A stretch of 64,000 nt of DNA, taken from contig JBAIZL010000008.1 in NCBI GenBank assembly GCA_036971475.1, positions 34,423,086-34,487,085 on the forward strand. Direction: 5' to 3'. The translations under genes and the position numbers were made by a program. Position 1 is the first letter of the stretch. Every line of letters begins with the position of its first letter. This stretch comes from Prosapia bicincta. Lineage: Eukaryota; Arthropoda; Insecta; Hemiptera; Cercopidae. Shown one piece after another: positions 1 through 36,049 of the stretch. The notes under the pieces are model-generated. The model was given only the letters and a program-made list of their open reading frames with translations. It did no database searches and had not been told where the DNA came from.

Positions 1-560
1 TTTGACCTATGTAAAAGCTGGGACAGTTGTTGCATTTGATCTTGTATATTATTGTATTTTTGAAGAAATAAACCCCTACACAGTACAAAAACAACCCAAA
101 ACAAACACGACAGGGCAGGTGTATACATGCAACAACTTCCCCAGCTTTTACATTGGTCAAACAGGAAGAAACTTTACTACATGATACAACAAACACGTAA
201 AAAGCACACAACCCAAATAAAACTTTGCCATATACACACAGAATACACTACAGATAGACCAATATAGACACTAATCTAAATATCTTTCACTACTTAAAAA
301 AAGCAACTAAAAAACTGAGATATACAAACACCACAAAAATCATTCACAAGACATTTTAATCAACAAAACAATCTTACAATCAAATACTATATTTGAACAC
401 ATAATTAACTACTCTATAAACAATAATATACCACACATCGCCAATACACCCACAGACTAGTTTGAAGTGATACTAAAACTGTAATTTAGAAGAAAAACCT
501 CAAGATATATAACACACAAACTGGAAGTTTTTATATTATTAAAATCATTATTTTAATATT
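1..560 (+). pseudogene. Penelope-like element 3' fragment (GIY-YIG end)
   Basis: Plus-strand frame reads GQVYTCNNFPSFYIGQTGRN, the typical end of the GIY-YIG endonuclease of Penelope-like retroelements, followed by PLE-like Lys/Asn/Thr-rich tail with several stops. It is cut by the left edge of the window and decayed. It sits in a RASEF intron in antisense. No ribozyme motif could be found downstream of it. Confidence 0.6.
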
Positions 561-1489
561 ATTATTTCAATATTATTGATATTGAAATGTTATGTATGCT
601 TTTAAAAAGTATTTCCAGTTTTTTTGGGGGCCCTGCCTCATATTAGTAAAGTTAAGCAACAGAATCTAGATTTGCCGATGAGGCTCATAATGGCCTCACT
701 AATGATAATAATGTAGTCTGATATAACTTTCTTATATAGAGAAATGACCTGTTTTGTAAAAAATAATATTTGCTTACACAATTCATAGATAAAACTAAAT
801 GGTTGGAAATGCAGGAGAATTTAAATTCATGAATGAGTTATAGTATCAGTATTGATTTTTTTTAAAAATGAATAAAACTCATGATTTTTTGGTAATTGCA
901 TTATCATTGATAGATAAAACTCATCTCATGATAAAATTAATATTTTATACCTACAAAAAAAAATATTTTAATTTTAAAAAAATTATTTTTTAAAGTTTTT
1001 AGACCAGGACAAAATAGTTTATTTCAAGTACTGACAAGGACTAAAGTCAAATTTAGTAAGTACTGAAGTTAGATTTTGTAAGGTAAATGAAGAACTCACT
1101 TGGCAATATACTTTTAGATTTAATAAGCTCAACATAGATTTAAAGCTACCTATGAAGTTTTTATAAAATGCCTAGTTACTTAAGATAAATATAGTTTCAT
1201 GCAGGGGAGGATGTAGAGTACTCTTGAGGCAGAAATAAAACTTTTCCATTATGAAAGAAAGCTAATCTCAATAATAAAATAGTACCGACCTCGTTTTGTT
1301 AGAGAAACACTACAAAATTGTATATATGACAAATATGATTTTTATTATTTAATCTTGGATGTTTATAAATTCATCTGGATTTTTAAATTATTAATTCAGG
1401 GTCTCGAGAGGGCGCTCACTTTCACACTCCCTAACTATAGAGTGATTGAAATAAAACTCATGACTTACATTTGTCCATTATGTGAGTAG

Positions 1490-2155
1490 GAATACCCCGA
1501 AAGCTTTTATTTACCTATCAATGACACAGGAGGTTTTGGAGCTTTGATTGTATTTGTCAGTAGAGAGAATTTGCTGATACTGAGTTAGGAGCACAGGATC
1601 AGCAGAGAGATGAACCGTAGGTCCAATTTTGTTCTATAGTATATTGAGCACCGAAGAGTACTGACGCATTTACAGTGAATTCGTTGAGCAGTTGGATCCA
1701 ATTGAACTGCATCAAGTGTACTTTCAACAGGACGGTGCCACTTGCTGTCACATGAATCTATGGCACTGATCCAAAGTTACTTTGAAGACCGCATAATTTT
1801 CAGGAATTTGTAGCCGTCAAGATCACTGGACTTGACCACACCAGACTTCTTCCTGTGGGGTTATCTAAAGGGAAGAGTTTACGCTACACACCCTCGGACT
1901 CTGCATGATCAGATGGACAATATTATAACTGAAACAAACAGTATTGCTACGTAACACTTCAGCAAACTGCCAAAAAAATGGAATGATGTGTTCAGCTGTG
2001 CCTAGAGAGAGATGGAGGACATTTTCAACCCAACCTTTAAAGAACAATTAATCTCCCAGATATTCTGTATATGTAAGGCACATGTTATGTTACTAGTATT
2101 TTTCTTCTTAAAATAAACATAAAATGAAAATAATCAGTTTTATATAAATCACCCT
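1490..2155 (+). pseudogene. mariner/Tc1-superfamily transposase remnant
   Basis: Broken plus-strand frames contain HQVYFQQDGATCCHMN (second catalytic Asp region, normally FQQDGATCH) at about 1710, then PDFFLWGYLKGRVYA-like residues around 1835-1885 and MEDIFNPT near 2010-2035. These are hallmarks of the DDE domain of insect mariner-like transposases. Several frameshifts and stops make it inactive. The N-terminal DNA-binding half and clear terminal repeats were not found. Confidence 0.65.
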
Positions 2156-2278
2156 ATAGTTCCAGCCCTGACATATTTATAAAATATTTGTAACATGATA
2201 CACTTATTCTAAATAAATAACTTGAAAGTAATAGGCAAAATTCTCAATAATAGCTACACAAATATATATAATACTTAC

Positions 2279-24864
<22,586 letters not shown>

Positions 24865-25060
24865 CTAAAAAAGTAAAATGGAAGCAATAATAAACCTTAA
24901 TTTTGTTGAGTATAGTAAAATATACAGTATAATTTTAAAGAACAACAAATATTGCGTGTAGAAAAAAAATTCCCAAATTTTTTTAAAATAGATTTTTATT
25001 CCCAATGTAGTTTCTCTAAATTTTTACTGATAGTAATTAAACTTATACTTTTTGTGTAAA

Positions 25061-25081
25061 ACACACACACACACACACACA

Positions 25082-25170
<89 letters not shown>

Positions 25171-25171
25171 T

Positions 25172-25200
<29 letters not shown>
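25061..25200. repeat. CA microsatellite
   Basis: (CA)n about 140 bp with rare T substitutions, ending in AGAAAGAGAGAGAGACAGAG. Open frames here are artefacts. Confidence 0.95.
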
Positions 25201-25205
<5 letters not shown>

Positions 25206-25959
25206 GAGAGAGACAGAGTGTAAGGAGTTATGTGTGTGTAGGTTTGTACAAAATTTGAGTATATTTATACATTTGGTCGATTTTAGACTATAAGAGATTA
25301 AGATAGTACTTTGCAATCTCATAGTCCGTAATCTCTAGAGGGGTATATATAAGGCCTCAAAATACCCTCACTGCATCCCTGCTCAGTTGTTTATATTATC
25401 ACAGTATATGAACACAGATGTTCATCTTTATATTTCTTTACAAAATGCTTTATATATATTTGTAGGAAAGGCTAATGATAAGATATTACAATTGCTCAAA
25501 TGTGGCAAACTATATATTGTTTCACAATTAAAGCTAATGTGTAATAATTAAAAAAAATGGAAACAGTTAAATACAATTTACACCAAGTCATATAAACTAT
25601 TATTCAATGGTGATGGTATAAGACAGTAGGGTACAGGCTACAGTGTCCACAAGCTATGTGGCGCACGGGTAAGGTGGTGCAGTGTTGGTAAATTTCCTTC
25701 CAACAGCCCAGTGGATGTTCCTGCCACGAGGCAGTAGTCCATGTAATATTGAGTAGTTCAGTGAAGTCTGTCAAATTTAGTGTCAATTTTAATTATTTCC
25801 ACTCGAGGAAGTAAATATGTATTCAAAAAAATTACTATATGTGACAAAAAAAAGAATAAGTCTTTGGGGTTCTGAGTGCTAGTTAAAATGTAAATATATA
25901 AAATGCTAGTTTAGTTTTGGCGGTGCGCTTATAATTTTCTGTCCTTTTGCAATCAGTTT

Positions 25960-27204
25960 TCAAAATGGCTTAATGGGGCAGGGCGCCGCAAGTGGAAATG
26001 CACCACTTTGCCCCAAATTGAAGTTGTAATATTTTGGTGTTAAAATATCTCTAGAATTTATTTATTAAACTAATCCTAATAATTGTATGTGTTTAGTAAT
26101 TATAAAAGAAAAACTACCTTCGGTCTTACATCTTTTTCTAGAAAGTGATAACATGTTGTCTTATGTAACTGATAGGCCTCACTCCAACAGTGCTTGTGGC
26201 AACAAAAAGACAGAGTATCTATTCTATAGACTCAGTTGTTACAGAACCTCCTTCTATACACGATACTGCACCAGGAATAGATCCAGGTCATTCAACGTCT
26301 CTCTCTCCGGATCCTACGGCACCAAAATTTAATACACCTGGCAGTAAGAAACCCTCCAGAACAAAATCTGGCCTCATCCAAAAGCAGGAGAAAGAAAAAT
26401 AGGCACAAAAGGAAAAAGAAGAGAAAATTAGCCATATTAGAAATTGTCTATAGATTCACATGGTAATCGCAGATATACTCTATTGATTGTATTATGGGAG
26501 TAATCGTCATCATCATATTTTTCCACTAGAGAATGCATGAACTCATGGATTTTTATACATAATAGAACAGACACATAACAGATACATAGGGATGTAAAAG
26601 ATGCCCTAACAGTAGAACAAGAAGCGGCTAAGAAACAGAAAATTTTCAAATAACCTCATTGAAAGGGTTGGTCAAGCAAACTAAATTCAATAAGAAACAG
26701 AAACTAGTGAAGGGAAAAGAAATGAGCTATGAAGATGAAGAAGAATGTTTTTGTCTATCATTGGTGAGTAAAAGTAAGCCCAGGGAACAGTGGATCCAGT
26801 GCATAAAATGTTTACTTTGGGCACATAAAGAATGCACTGGAGGACAAGATTAATTTTTGAAATGCACTAATTGTCTTTTGTGATGATTTAGGAGGGGTTT
26901 ATCTAACAATGTTTACTTCCTGATGACTGTCAGTGTTGTGTTTTATATAAAACTAGAGTTAAAGGATTTCGGTCTCCTTTTTGAACATACAAGACTAACT
27001 ACTAAGACTGAGGATAGCTGTGACTAATAAATAGTTTTAATAAACTCAATTAATTTGTAAATTTGGGTTTTTAATCAATAACATTGATTTTTCATTTCAT
27101 ACCTTTTAATTACCTTTTCATAATTACTTTTTTGTCCTTTTACTTTTTTTTAAAATAAATGTGCCATCTTACCCCAACTTTACCCTATGGGGTAAGATGG
27201 CACA
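25960..27204 (+). pseudogene. decayed pogo/jerky-like transposon with C-terminal PHD-like finger
   Basis: The plus strand holds the C-terminal end of a CENP-B/DDE transposase: PGIDPGHSTSLSPDPTAP, NTPGSKKPSRTKSG and a Lys/Glu-rich stretch, then (26740-26870) ECFCLSLVSKSKPREQWIQC, IKCLLWAHKECTGGQD and KCTNC. That Cys/His spacing (C-C...C-x2-C-x4-H-x2-C) is a PHD-like finger often found at the end of insect pogo-like transposases. Stops and shifts separate the pieces and the DDE core is gone. Confidence 0.55.
27160..27204. repeat. perfect 16 bp inverted repeat
   Basis: TGTGCCATCTTACCCC and GGGGTAAGATGGCACA separated by 13 bp. It is probably the terminal repeat of the preceding transposon present twice, head to head. 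The left counterpart near 25970-26015 (GGGGCAGG...TTTGCCCC) is related. Confidence 0.75.
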
Positions 27205-27899
27205 CTTGCATATTGCCTAACTGAGACAAAACATTTTACTATTATATTCATATATTTAAAGAAATAAAAATTGACTATGATAAATAATGTAACAAGTATT
27301 GTTTTGATAATGATTTCTATTTAATATCACAATTTCATGAGTTGTTGAAAAAATACTTCTTTAAAAGTGCACCACAGAAATGTACTTTTAATGCATGCAA
27401 AAAAAATACATGACATTATATTTACAATAAAAATCACGTTTTAATTTGAAATACAATCCTTATGTATGTAAATAAGACTAGTATTTGTTCCCTTATTCAT
27501 TATACAAATCATTATTTTGAAACCAATTTTGACCAACACTTGGAGAGTATATTTGCCATATAGACGAATAAATATGAATCAGATGCAACAAAAAATGCAT
27601 TGATTGGTTGAAATCCAAATAATTTAGCAATATGTAGTTATTTTTAAACCAATCCTAACTAATGTTTGGAGAATATTTGCTATATTGACAATTAAATATA
27701 AAGCAGAGATAATAATTAGACTCATATGAATGGATGAGATTCCATTATGAATTGAAAATCCAGTTAGACCATTAGTAGACTAATATTGTTATATTCAACC
27801 ATAGATTGTTTAAAGACATTACTATATTTTTACAGTTAAAGTAATTCTGATCCAAGCTAACTTAATTGAGGAATAATTATTTGGAATAAAGTATATATC

Positions 27900-28318
27900 G
27901 TAGAGTCTCGATAATTCGAGGTAGGATGGGAATGAGACACCTTGAATTACCGAAAACTCTAATTACACGGAAGTATGATCGTGTGGATTAGAAAAAAATA
28001 AAGAGTTTTAATGACTCCTAATACTATAATTAAAAATGAATTAAATAAGTTAATAGAACTTTAAATGAACATTTCTTGGAAGCCTGACTCATTTCTTTTG
28101 CATAACATATTGATATAAACATTTATTGGAAGCCCTACTCATTTCCTTTGCATAGCATATTGATATTAGCATACCTTGGAAGCCTGATACATTTCCTAAA
28201 CATTTTTGGAACACCGACCCATCATTTTCTTTCAAGTAGACAAAATAGTCTCAAATAGAAATAGGCAAGAATTTAACGGAAGCTCGAAATATCGGGACTC
28301 GGAATTTCGTCACTCTAC

Positions 28319-28320
<2 letters not shown>
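27900..28320. mobile_element. pogo-type MITE
   Basis: The left end (GTAGAGTCTCGATAATTCGA) and right end (complement of CAGTAGAGTGACGAAATTCC) form long imperfect terminal repeats. They match the ends of the element at 57064-58083. Inside are three short repeats of ACATTT..TGGAAGCC.GA. Right flank runs into (TA)n at 28322. Confidence 0.65.

Positions 28321-28321
<1 letters not shown>

Positions 28322-28362
<41 letters not shown>
28322..28362. repeat. TA microsatellite
   Basis: (TA)n about 40 bp adjoining the MITE end. Confidence 0.95.
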
Positions 28363-28364
<2 letters not shown>

Positions 28365-28599
28365 GCATTATTTATATGAATAAAAGTTAATTTGTTATAA
28401 AAGAAAATACTTAATTATGAAAAAATATTGAACAACCGATTATATTTGTGTATTTAAGCAGTAACTGTGCAGAAAAATAAAATGTATTCAATACTATAGC
28501 AACAATAAACTTAAATAAATAAATGTAAAAAGTATTTTGAAATATAAATTTTAAATAAAACTAAACTCTAAAAGTAATCCCTTTTCAGTGGTCAACGTT

Positions 28600-29668
28600 C
28601 TGCTTCTAAGAATGGCCATTAGCACAGGGTTCTTTCTACAATAGCACAGGATTCTTTCTACAATAGCACAATGGGAATAGGTTCTGCATTGAAAGAACGC
28701 GGCTTAAAGTGATTTCATTTCAAAAATGCACAGCAAATCTTGGTTCTCTCTTATACTCTGCCTGCTTACTGCAGAACCTGGAAGCTTTGTGCTTAGGTGT
28801 AAAGAAACCACTCTGTCATATTAAGAAAGAATCTGGACCCATCATTATCATTAAGGACGGAAACAGATTCACTCCACCATCTTAGGGCAGAACCTGGAAC
28901 CTTAGTGTTATTGTGTAGGAAACTGCTTACTTAGCTTTCGTAGGGCAAAACCTAAACCTTAAATGCTATAGTGGTAAGAAACCTCTCTAATCTTCATCCT
29001 TAGAGCAGAACACATTTTACCCTCTGTGTTTTTGTTAAAAGAAACCCTTTTATTCTGTGTTCTTAGGGAAACCTGGACCCTCAGTATTATTGTGGTAAGG
29101 ATCTGGTCTAATTTTTCTTCTTAGGGCAAAATGTAATGAACCCCTCATGCTTTTGTGAAAAGCAACAGCTTTACAGTGCTTTGAGACAGAACCTTCGCCC
29201 TCAGTGTTATTGTGTAGGGAAACCTCTTACTCACCTTTCGTAGGGCAAAACCTAAACCCTAAATGCTGTAGTGGTAAGAAACCTCTCTAATCTTCATCCT
29301 TAGGGCAGAACCTGGAACCTCGGTGTTATTGTGTAGGGAAACTGCTTACTCAGCTTTTGTAGGGCAAAACCAAAACCCAAAATGGTATAGTGGTAACAAA
29401 CCTCTCTAATCTTATTTCTTTAGGGCAGAACCTGGAACCTCAGTGTTATTGTGTAGGGAAACTGCTTACTCAGCTTTCGTAGGGCACAACCTAAACCGTA
29501 AATGCTATAGTGGTAAGAAATCTCTCTAATTTTCATCCTTAGGGCAGAACCTGCAACCTCAGTGTTATTGTGTAGGAAATCGCTTACTCAGATTTCGTAA
29601 GGCAAAACCTAAACCCTAAATGCCATAGTGGTAAGAAACTACTCTAGCCTTCGCCCTTAGGGCAGAAT
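28600..29668 (-). repeat. satellite block 0, inverted and diverged
   Basis: Units of about 118-120 bp made of two related half-units (GGGCAGAACCTGGAACCTCA... and GGGCAAAACCTAAACCCTAA...). Read on the minus strand they align with the 60/120 bp monomers of the following blocks (shared ..TGCTATTGTG..GAGAAA...TTACTCAGC). So this edge is in the opposite orientation and older. About nine units. Confidence 0.8.
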
Positions 29669-32600
29669 CTGCAAGAGCGTGAAGTAAAGCGGGTCCCTTC
29701 CATAACAACACGGTATTTTCACGTTATGCTGCAAGAGCGTGGAGTAAAGCCGGCCCTTCCTTAACAGAATGGTGTTTTCACGTTATGCTGCAGAACATGG
29801 AGTAAAGCGGTTCCCTTCCTCAACAGCAAGGTGTTTTCACGTTATGCTGCAAGAACTTGGAGTAAAGCGGGTCCCGTCCACAACAGCACGGTGTTTTCAC
29901 GTTATGCTGCAAGAGCGTGAAGTAAAGCGGTTCCCTTCCTCAACAACACGGTGTTTTCACGTTATTCTGCATGAACGTGGAGTAAAGCGGTTCCCTTCCA
30001 CAACAGCACCGTATTTTCATGTTATGCTGCAAGAGCGTGGAGTAAAGCCGGCCCCTTCCCTAACAGCATGGTGTTTTCACGTTATGCTGCAGAACGTGGA
30101 GTAAAGCGGTTCCCTTCCGCAACAGCAAGGTGTTTTCACGTTATGCTGCAAGAACGTGGAGTAAAGCGGGTCCCTTCCACAACAGCACGGTGTTTTCAGG
30201 TTATGCTGCAAGAGCGTGGAGTAAAGCGGGTCCCTTACACAACAGCACGGTGTTTTCACGTTATGCTGCAAGAGCGTGAAGTAAAGCGGGTCCCTTCCAC
30301 AACAGCACGGTGTTTTCACGTTATGCTGCATGAACGTGGAGTAAAGCGTTTCCCTTCCACTACAGCACCGTGTTTTTACGTTATGCTGCATGAACGTGGA
30401 GTAAAGCGGGTCCCTTCCCTAACAGCATGGTGTTTTCACGTTATGCTGCAGAACGTGGAGTAAAGAGGTTCCCTTCCTCAACAACACGGTGTTTTCACGT
30501 TATGCTGCAAGAACGTGGAGTAAAGCGGTTCCCCTCCACAACAGCCCTTTGTTTTCATGTTATGCTGCATTAACGTTGAGTAAAGCGGTTCCCATCCACA
30601 ATAGCACCGTGTATTCAGATTATGCTGCAAGAACGAGAAGTAAAGCGGGTACCTTACAAAACAGCATGGTGTTTTCACGTTATGCTGCAAGAGCGTGGAG
30701 TAAAGCGGGTCCCTTCCTCAACAACACGGAGATTTCACGCTATACTGCAAGAGCGTGGAGTAAATCGGGACCCTTCACTAACAGCATGGTATTTTCACGT
30801 TATGCTGCATGAACGTGGAGTAAAGCGGGTCCCTTCCCCAACAATAGGGTGTTTTCACGTTGTGCTGCAAGAGCATGGAGTAAAGCGGGTGAATTCTACA
30901 ACAGGACGGTGTTTTCACGTTATGCTGCATGAACGTGGAGTAAAGCGTTTCCCTTCCTCAACAACACGGTGATTTCACGTTATGCTGCATGAACGTGGAG
31001 TAAAACAGGTCCTTTTTACAAAAGCACGGTGTTTTCACGTTATGCTGCAAGAACGTTGAGTAAAGCGGTTCCTTTCCACAACAGCCCTGTGTATTCAGGT
31101 TATGTTGCAAGAACGAGAAGTAAAGCGGGTCCCTTACACAACAGCACGGTGTTTTCACGTTATGCTGCAAGAGCGTGGAGTAAAGCGGGTCCCTTCCCCA
31201 ACAACACGGAGATTTCACGCTATACTGCAAGAGCGTGGAGTAAATCGGGACCCTTCCCTAACAGCATGGTATTTTCACGTTATGCTGCATGAACGTGGAG
31301 TAAAGAGGGTCCCTTCCCCAACAATAGGGTGTTTTCACGTTGTGCTGCAAGAGCATGGAGTAAAGCGGGTGAATTCTACAACAGGACGGTGTTTTCACGT
31401 TATGCTGCATGAACGTGGAGTAAAGCGTTTCCCTTCCTCAACAGCACGGTGATTTCACGTTATGCTGCATGAACGTGGAATAAAACAGGTCCTTTTTACA
31501 AAAGCACGGTGTTTTCACGTTATGCTGCAAGAGCGTGGAGTAAAGCGGGTCCCTTCCCCAACAACACGGAGATTTCACGCTATACTGCAAGAGCGTGGAG
31601 TAAATCGGGACCCTTCCCTAACAGCATGGTATTTTCACGTTATGCTGCAGAACGTGGAGTAAAGCGGGTCCCTTACACAACTGCACGGTGTTTTCACGTT
31701 ATGCTGCAAGAGCATTGAGTAAAGCGGGTCCCTTCCACAACAGCACGGTGTTTTCACGTTATGCTGCAAGAGCGTGAAGTAAGGCGGTTCTCTTCTTCAA
31801 CAGCACGGTGTTTTCACGTTATGCTGTAAAAGCGTGGAGTAAAGCCGGCCCCTTCCCTAACAGCATGGTGTTTTCACGTTATGCTGCAAGAGCGTGGAGT
31901 AAAGCCGGCCCCTTCCCTAACAGCATGGTGTTTTCACGTTATGCTGCAGAGCGTGGAGTAAAGCGGTTCCCTTCCTCAACAGCAAGGTGTTTTCACGTTA
32001 TGCTGCAATAGCTTGGAGTAAAGTGGGTCCCTTCCCCAACAGCACCGTGTATTCAGGTTATGCTGCAAGAACGAGAAGTAAAGCGGGTACCTTACACGAC
32101 AGCACGGTGTTTTCACGTTATGCTGCAAGAGCATGGAGTAAAACGGGTCCCTTACACAACAGCACGGAGATTTCACGTTATGCTGCAAGAACGTTGAGTA
32201 AAGCGGTTCCCATCCACAACAGCACCGTGTATTCAGGTTATGCTGCAAGAACGAGAAGTAAAGCGGGTACCTTACACAACAGCACGGTGTTTTCACGGTA
32301 TACTGCAAGAGCATGGAGTAAAACGGTTCCCTTCCTCAACAGCACGGTGTTTTTCCGGTATGCTGCATCAACGTGGAGTAAAGCAGGTCCCTTCCACAAC
32401 AGCACGGTGTTTTCACGGTATACTGCAAGAGCATGGAGTAAAACGGTTCCCTTCCTCAACAGCACGGTGTTTTTCCGGTATGCTGCAAGAGCATGGAGTA
32501 AAGCAGGTCCCTTCCACAACAGCACCGTGTATTCAGGTGATGCTGCAAGAACGAGAAGTAAAGCGGGTACCTTACACAACAGCACGGTGTTTTCACGGTA

Positions 32601-32885
32601 TACTGCAAGAGCATGGAGTAAAACGGTTCCCTTCCTCAACAGCACGGTGTTTTTCCGGTATGCTGCAAGAGCATGGACTAAAGCAGGTCCCTTCCACAAC
32701 AGCATGGTGTTTCAGGTTATGCTGCAAGAACGTTGAGTAAAGCGGGTCCCATCCACAACAGCACCGTGTATTCAGGTGATGCTGCAAGAACGAGAAGTAA
32801 AGCGGGTACCTTACACAACAGCACGGAGTTTTCACGTTATGCTGAAAGAACATGGAGTAAAGCGGTTCCCTTCCTCAACAGCACG
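29669..32885 (+). repeat. satellite block 1, 60 bp monomer, about 54 copies
   Basis: Exact 60 bp period: GAGTAAAGCGGGTCCCTTCC, ACAACAGCACGGTGTTTTCA, CGTTATGCTGCAAGAGCGTG. Because 60 is divisible by 3, long open frames (to 249 codons at 31987-32736) appear on both strands; they are not genes. Higher-order structure is clear: about 480 bp duplicated (30640-31120 and 31120-31600), and 120/180 bp multimers at 32281-32700. Confidence 0.97.
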
Positions 32886-35599
32886 GAGGTAAAGGGCGTT
32901 CTCTCCACAAAAACACGGATATTTTATTTCGAGGAGTAACAATGCTGAGTAAAATGTTTTCCGTATGCAATAGCTAGAGGGTCTAGGTTTTACCCAAAGA
33001 ACGTGAGGAAAAAGCGCGTTCTCTCCACAATAGCACCAATATTTTAGTTCGAGGAGTAAGAATGCTGAGTAAAATGATTTCCGTATACAATATCATCGAG
33101 GGTATAGGTTTTACCCAAAGAACGTCAGGTAAAGGGCGTTCTCTCAACAATCGCACGGATATTTTACTTCGAAGAGTAAGAATGCTGAGTAAAATATTTT
33201 CCGTATACAATAGCATTGAGGGTCTAGGTTTCACCCAAAGAACGTGAGGAAAAGCGCGTTCTCTCAACAATAGCACCAATATTTTAGTTCGAGGAGTGAG
33301 AATGCTGAGTAAAATGTTTTCCGTATGCAATAGCTAGAGGGTCTAGGTTTTACCCAAAGAACGTGAGGAAAAGCGCGTTCTCTCCACAATAGCACCAATA
33401 TTTTAGTTCGAGGAGTGAGAATGCTGAGTAAAATATTTTCCGTATACAATAGCATGGAGGGGCTAGGTTTTACCCAAAGAACGTGAGGTAAAGCGCGTTT
33501 TCTCCACAGTAGCGCGGATATTTTAGTTCGAGGGGTAAGAATGATGAGTGAAATGTTTTTCGCATACAATAGCATCGAGGGTCTAGGTTTTACCCAAAGA
33601 ACGTGAGGTAAAGCGCGTTCTCTCCACAATAGCACGTATATATTTAATTTCGAGGAGAAATAATGTTGAGTAAAATGTTTTCCGTATACAATAGCATGGA
33701 GGGTCTGGGTTTTACCTAAAGAACGTGAGGTAAAGCGCGTTGCTTTCTCAATAGCACGGATATATTTTTGTTCCAGGAGTATGAATGCTGAATAAAATGT
33801 TTTTCGCATACAATAGCATCGGGGGTCTAGGTTTTACCCAAAGAACGTGAGGAAAAGCTCGTTCTCTCCACACTAGCACGGATATTTTAGTTCGAGGGGT
33901 AAGAATGCTGAGTAAAATGTTTTCCGTATACAATAGCTAGAGGGTCTAGGTTTTACCCAAAGGACGTGAGGTAAAGCGCGTTCTCTCCACAATAGCACGG
34001 ATATTTTAGTTCGAGGGGTAAGAATGCTGAGTAAAATATTTTCCGTATACAATAGCATGGAGGGTCTAGGTTTTTCCCAAAGAACGTGAGGTAAAGCGCG
34101 TTTTCTCCACAGTAGCGCGGATATTTTAGTTCGAGGGGTAAGAATGCTGAGTAAAATGTTTTCCGTATACAATAGCATGGAGGGTCTAGGTTTTTCCCAA
34201 AGAACGTGAGGTAAAGCGCGATTTCTCCACAGTAGCGCGGATATTTTAGTTCGAGGGGTAAGAATGCTGAGTAAAATGTTTTCCGTATACAATAGCTAGA
34301 GGGTCTAGGTTTTACCCAAAGAACGTGAGGTAAAGCGCGTTTTCTCCACAGTAGCGCGGATATTTTAGTTCGAGGGGTAAGAATGATGAGTAAAATGTTT
34401 TTCGCATACAATAGCATCGAGGGTCTAGGTTTTACCCAAAGAACGTGAGGTAAAGCGCGTTCTCTCCACAATAGCACGTATATATTTAATTTCGAGGAGA
34501 AATAATGTTGAGTAAAATGTTTTCCGTATACAATAGCATGGAGGGTCTAGGTTTTACCTAAAGAACGTGAGGTAAAGCGCGTTGCTTTCTCAATAGCACG
34601 GATATATTTTTGTTCCAGGAGTATGAATGCTGAATAAAATGTTTTTCGCATACAATAGCATCGGGGGTCTAGGTTTTACCCAAAGAACGTGAGGAAAAGC
34701 TCGTTCTCTCCACAATAGCACGGATATTTTAGTTCGAGGGGTAAGAATGCTGAGTAAAATGTTTTCCGTATACAATAGCTAGAGGGTCTAGGTTTTACCC
34801 AAAGAACGTGAGGTAAAGCGCGTTCTCTCCACAATAGCACGTATATATTTAATTTCGAGGAGAAATAATGTTGAGTAAAATGTTTTCCGTATACAATAGC
34901 ATGGAGGGTCTAGGTTTTACCTAAAGAACGTGAGGTAAAGCGCGTTGCTTTCTCAATAGCACGGATATATTTTTGTTCCAGGAGTATGAATGCTGAATAA
35001 AATGTTTTTCGCATACAATAGCATCGGGGGTCTAGGTTTTACCCAAAGAACGTGAGGAAAAGCTCGTTCTCTCCACAATAGCACGGATATTTTAGTTTGA
35101 GGGGTAAGAATGCTGAGTAAAATGTTTTCCGTATACAATAGCATGGAGGGGCTAGGTTTTACCTAAAGAACGTGAGGTAAAGCGCGTTGCTTTCTCAATA
35201 GCACGGATATATTTTTGTTCCAGGAGTATGAATGCTGAATAAAATGTTTTTCGCATACAATAGCATCGGGGGTCTAGGTTTTACCCAAAGAACGTGAGGA
35301 AAAGCTCGTTCTCTCCACAATAGCACGGATATTTTAGTTCGAGGGGTAAGAATGCTGAGTAAAATGTTTTCCGTATACAATAGCTAGAGGGTCTAGGTTT
35401 TACCCAAAGGACGTGAGGTAAAGCGCGTTTTCTCCACAATAACACGGATATTTTAGTTCGGGGAGTAAGAATGCTGAGTAAGATGTTTTCCGTATACAAT
35501 ATCATCGAGGGTCTAGGTTTTACCCAAAGAATATGAGGTAAAGCACGTTCTCTCAACAATAGCACGAATATTTTAGTTCGAGGAGTAAGAATACTGAGT
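32886..35599 (+). repeat. satellite block 2, about 120 bp dimeric unit
   Basis: About 22 units containing GAACGTGAGGTAAAGCGCGT, CACAATAGCACGGATATTTT, AATGCTGAGTAAAATGTTTT and ATGGAGGGTCTAGGTTTTAC. Each half resembles the 60 bp monomer of block 1. Variant units (ATATATTTAATTTCGAGGAG; TTGCTTTCTCAATAGCACGG) recur at about 33.6, 34.5, 34.8 and 35.2 kb, so multi-unit segments were duplicated. Open frames are artefacts. Confidence 0.97.
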
Positions 35600-36049
35600 C
35601 CCGGCTAGCTGGCCTGAGCAACCGGGCGGGTCCACAGGTGGCGGATAGTGGAACGGCCTACTGATATGTAGGTTACTTGTGAATAAGGATTCCGGAAGGT
35701 TTCTGAATAAGCAGGCCTGGACCAAGGCAATGGTTCAAAGGTGAGGAATTATCTCTCCTCGTCTGTCAACCGGTTGGGCGTCGTAGAAATAACTGCTCTG
35801 ACTGGGGAGACTGGGGAAGTTGGGAATTAAGTCCTCACAATGCTACTCTCACCTGCCAGGTGAACCAAGGGCAATGCGGCAGTGAAGTATGGGCGGGAAA
35901 CTACCCTAACGACTCAGTTGTAAAAAAGAGAGTAAAGCAGGCTGTTCGCTCCATGAGCAACAGTTAATAATGTCCTGAACTTGGGGTGTGCCTCAGGGTC
36001 AGTGACTGAATACCCAATCCAAGGTGGAAGGCATCGTGCCGAAGGATGA

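Noticed and set aside
29769..32736. Long open frames (up to 249 codons) on both strands in the 60 bp satellite
   Set aside because: The 60 bp period keeps any frame open once one unit is open; the same region is open in several frames and strands, and block edges are not gene-like.
28600..32900. Possible CRISPR-like array (regular 60 bp repeats)
   Set aside because: There are no unique spacers; the whole 60 bp unit repeats. Introns and retroelements show this is a eukaryotic genome.
32983..35565. Series of 60-180 codon minus-strand frames (repeated MLLYTENILLSILTPRTKIS)
   Set aside because: They are translations of the roughly 120 bp satellite unit and shift frame whenever a unit varies by a base.
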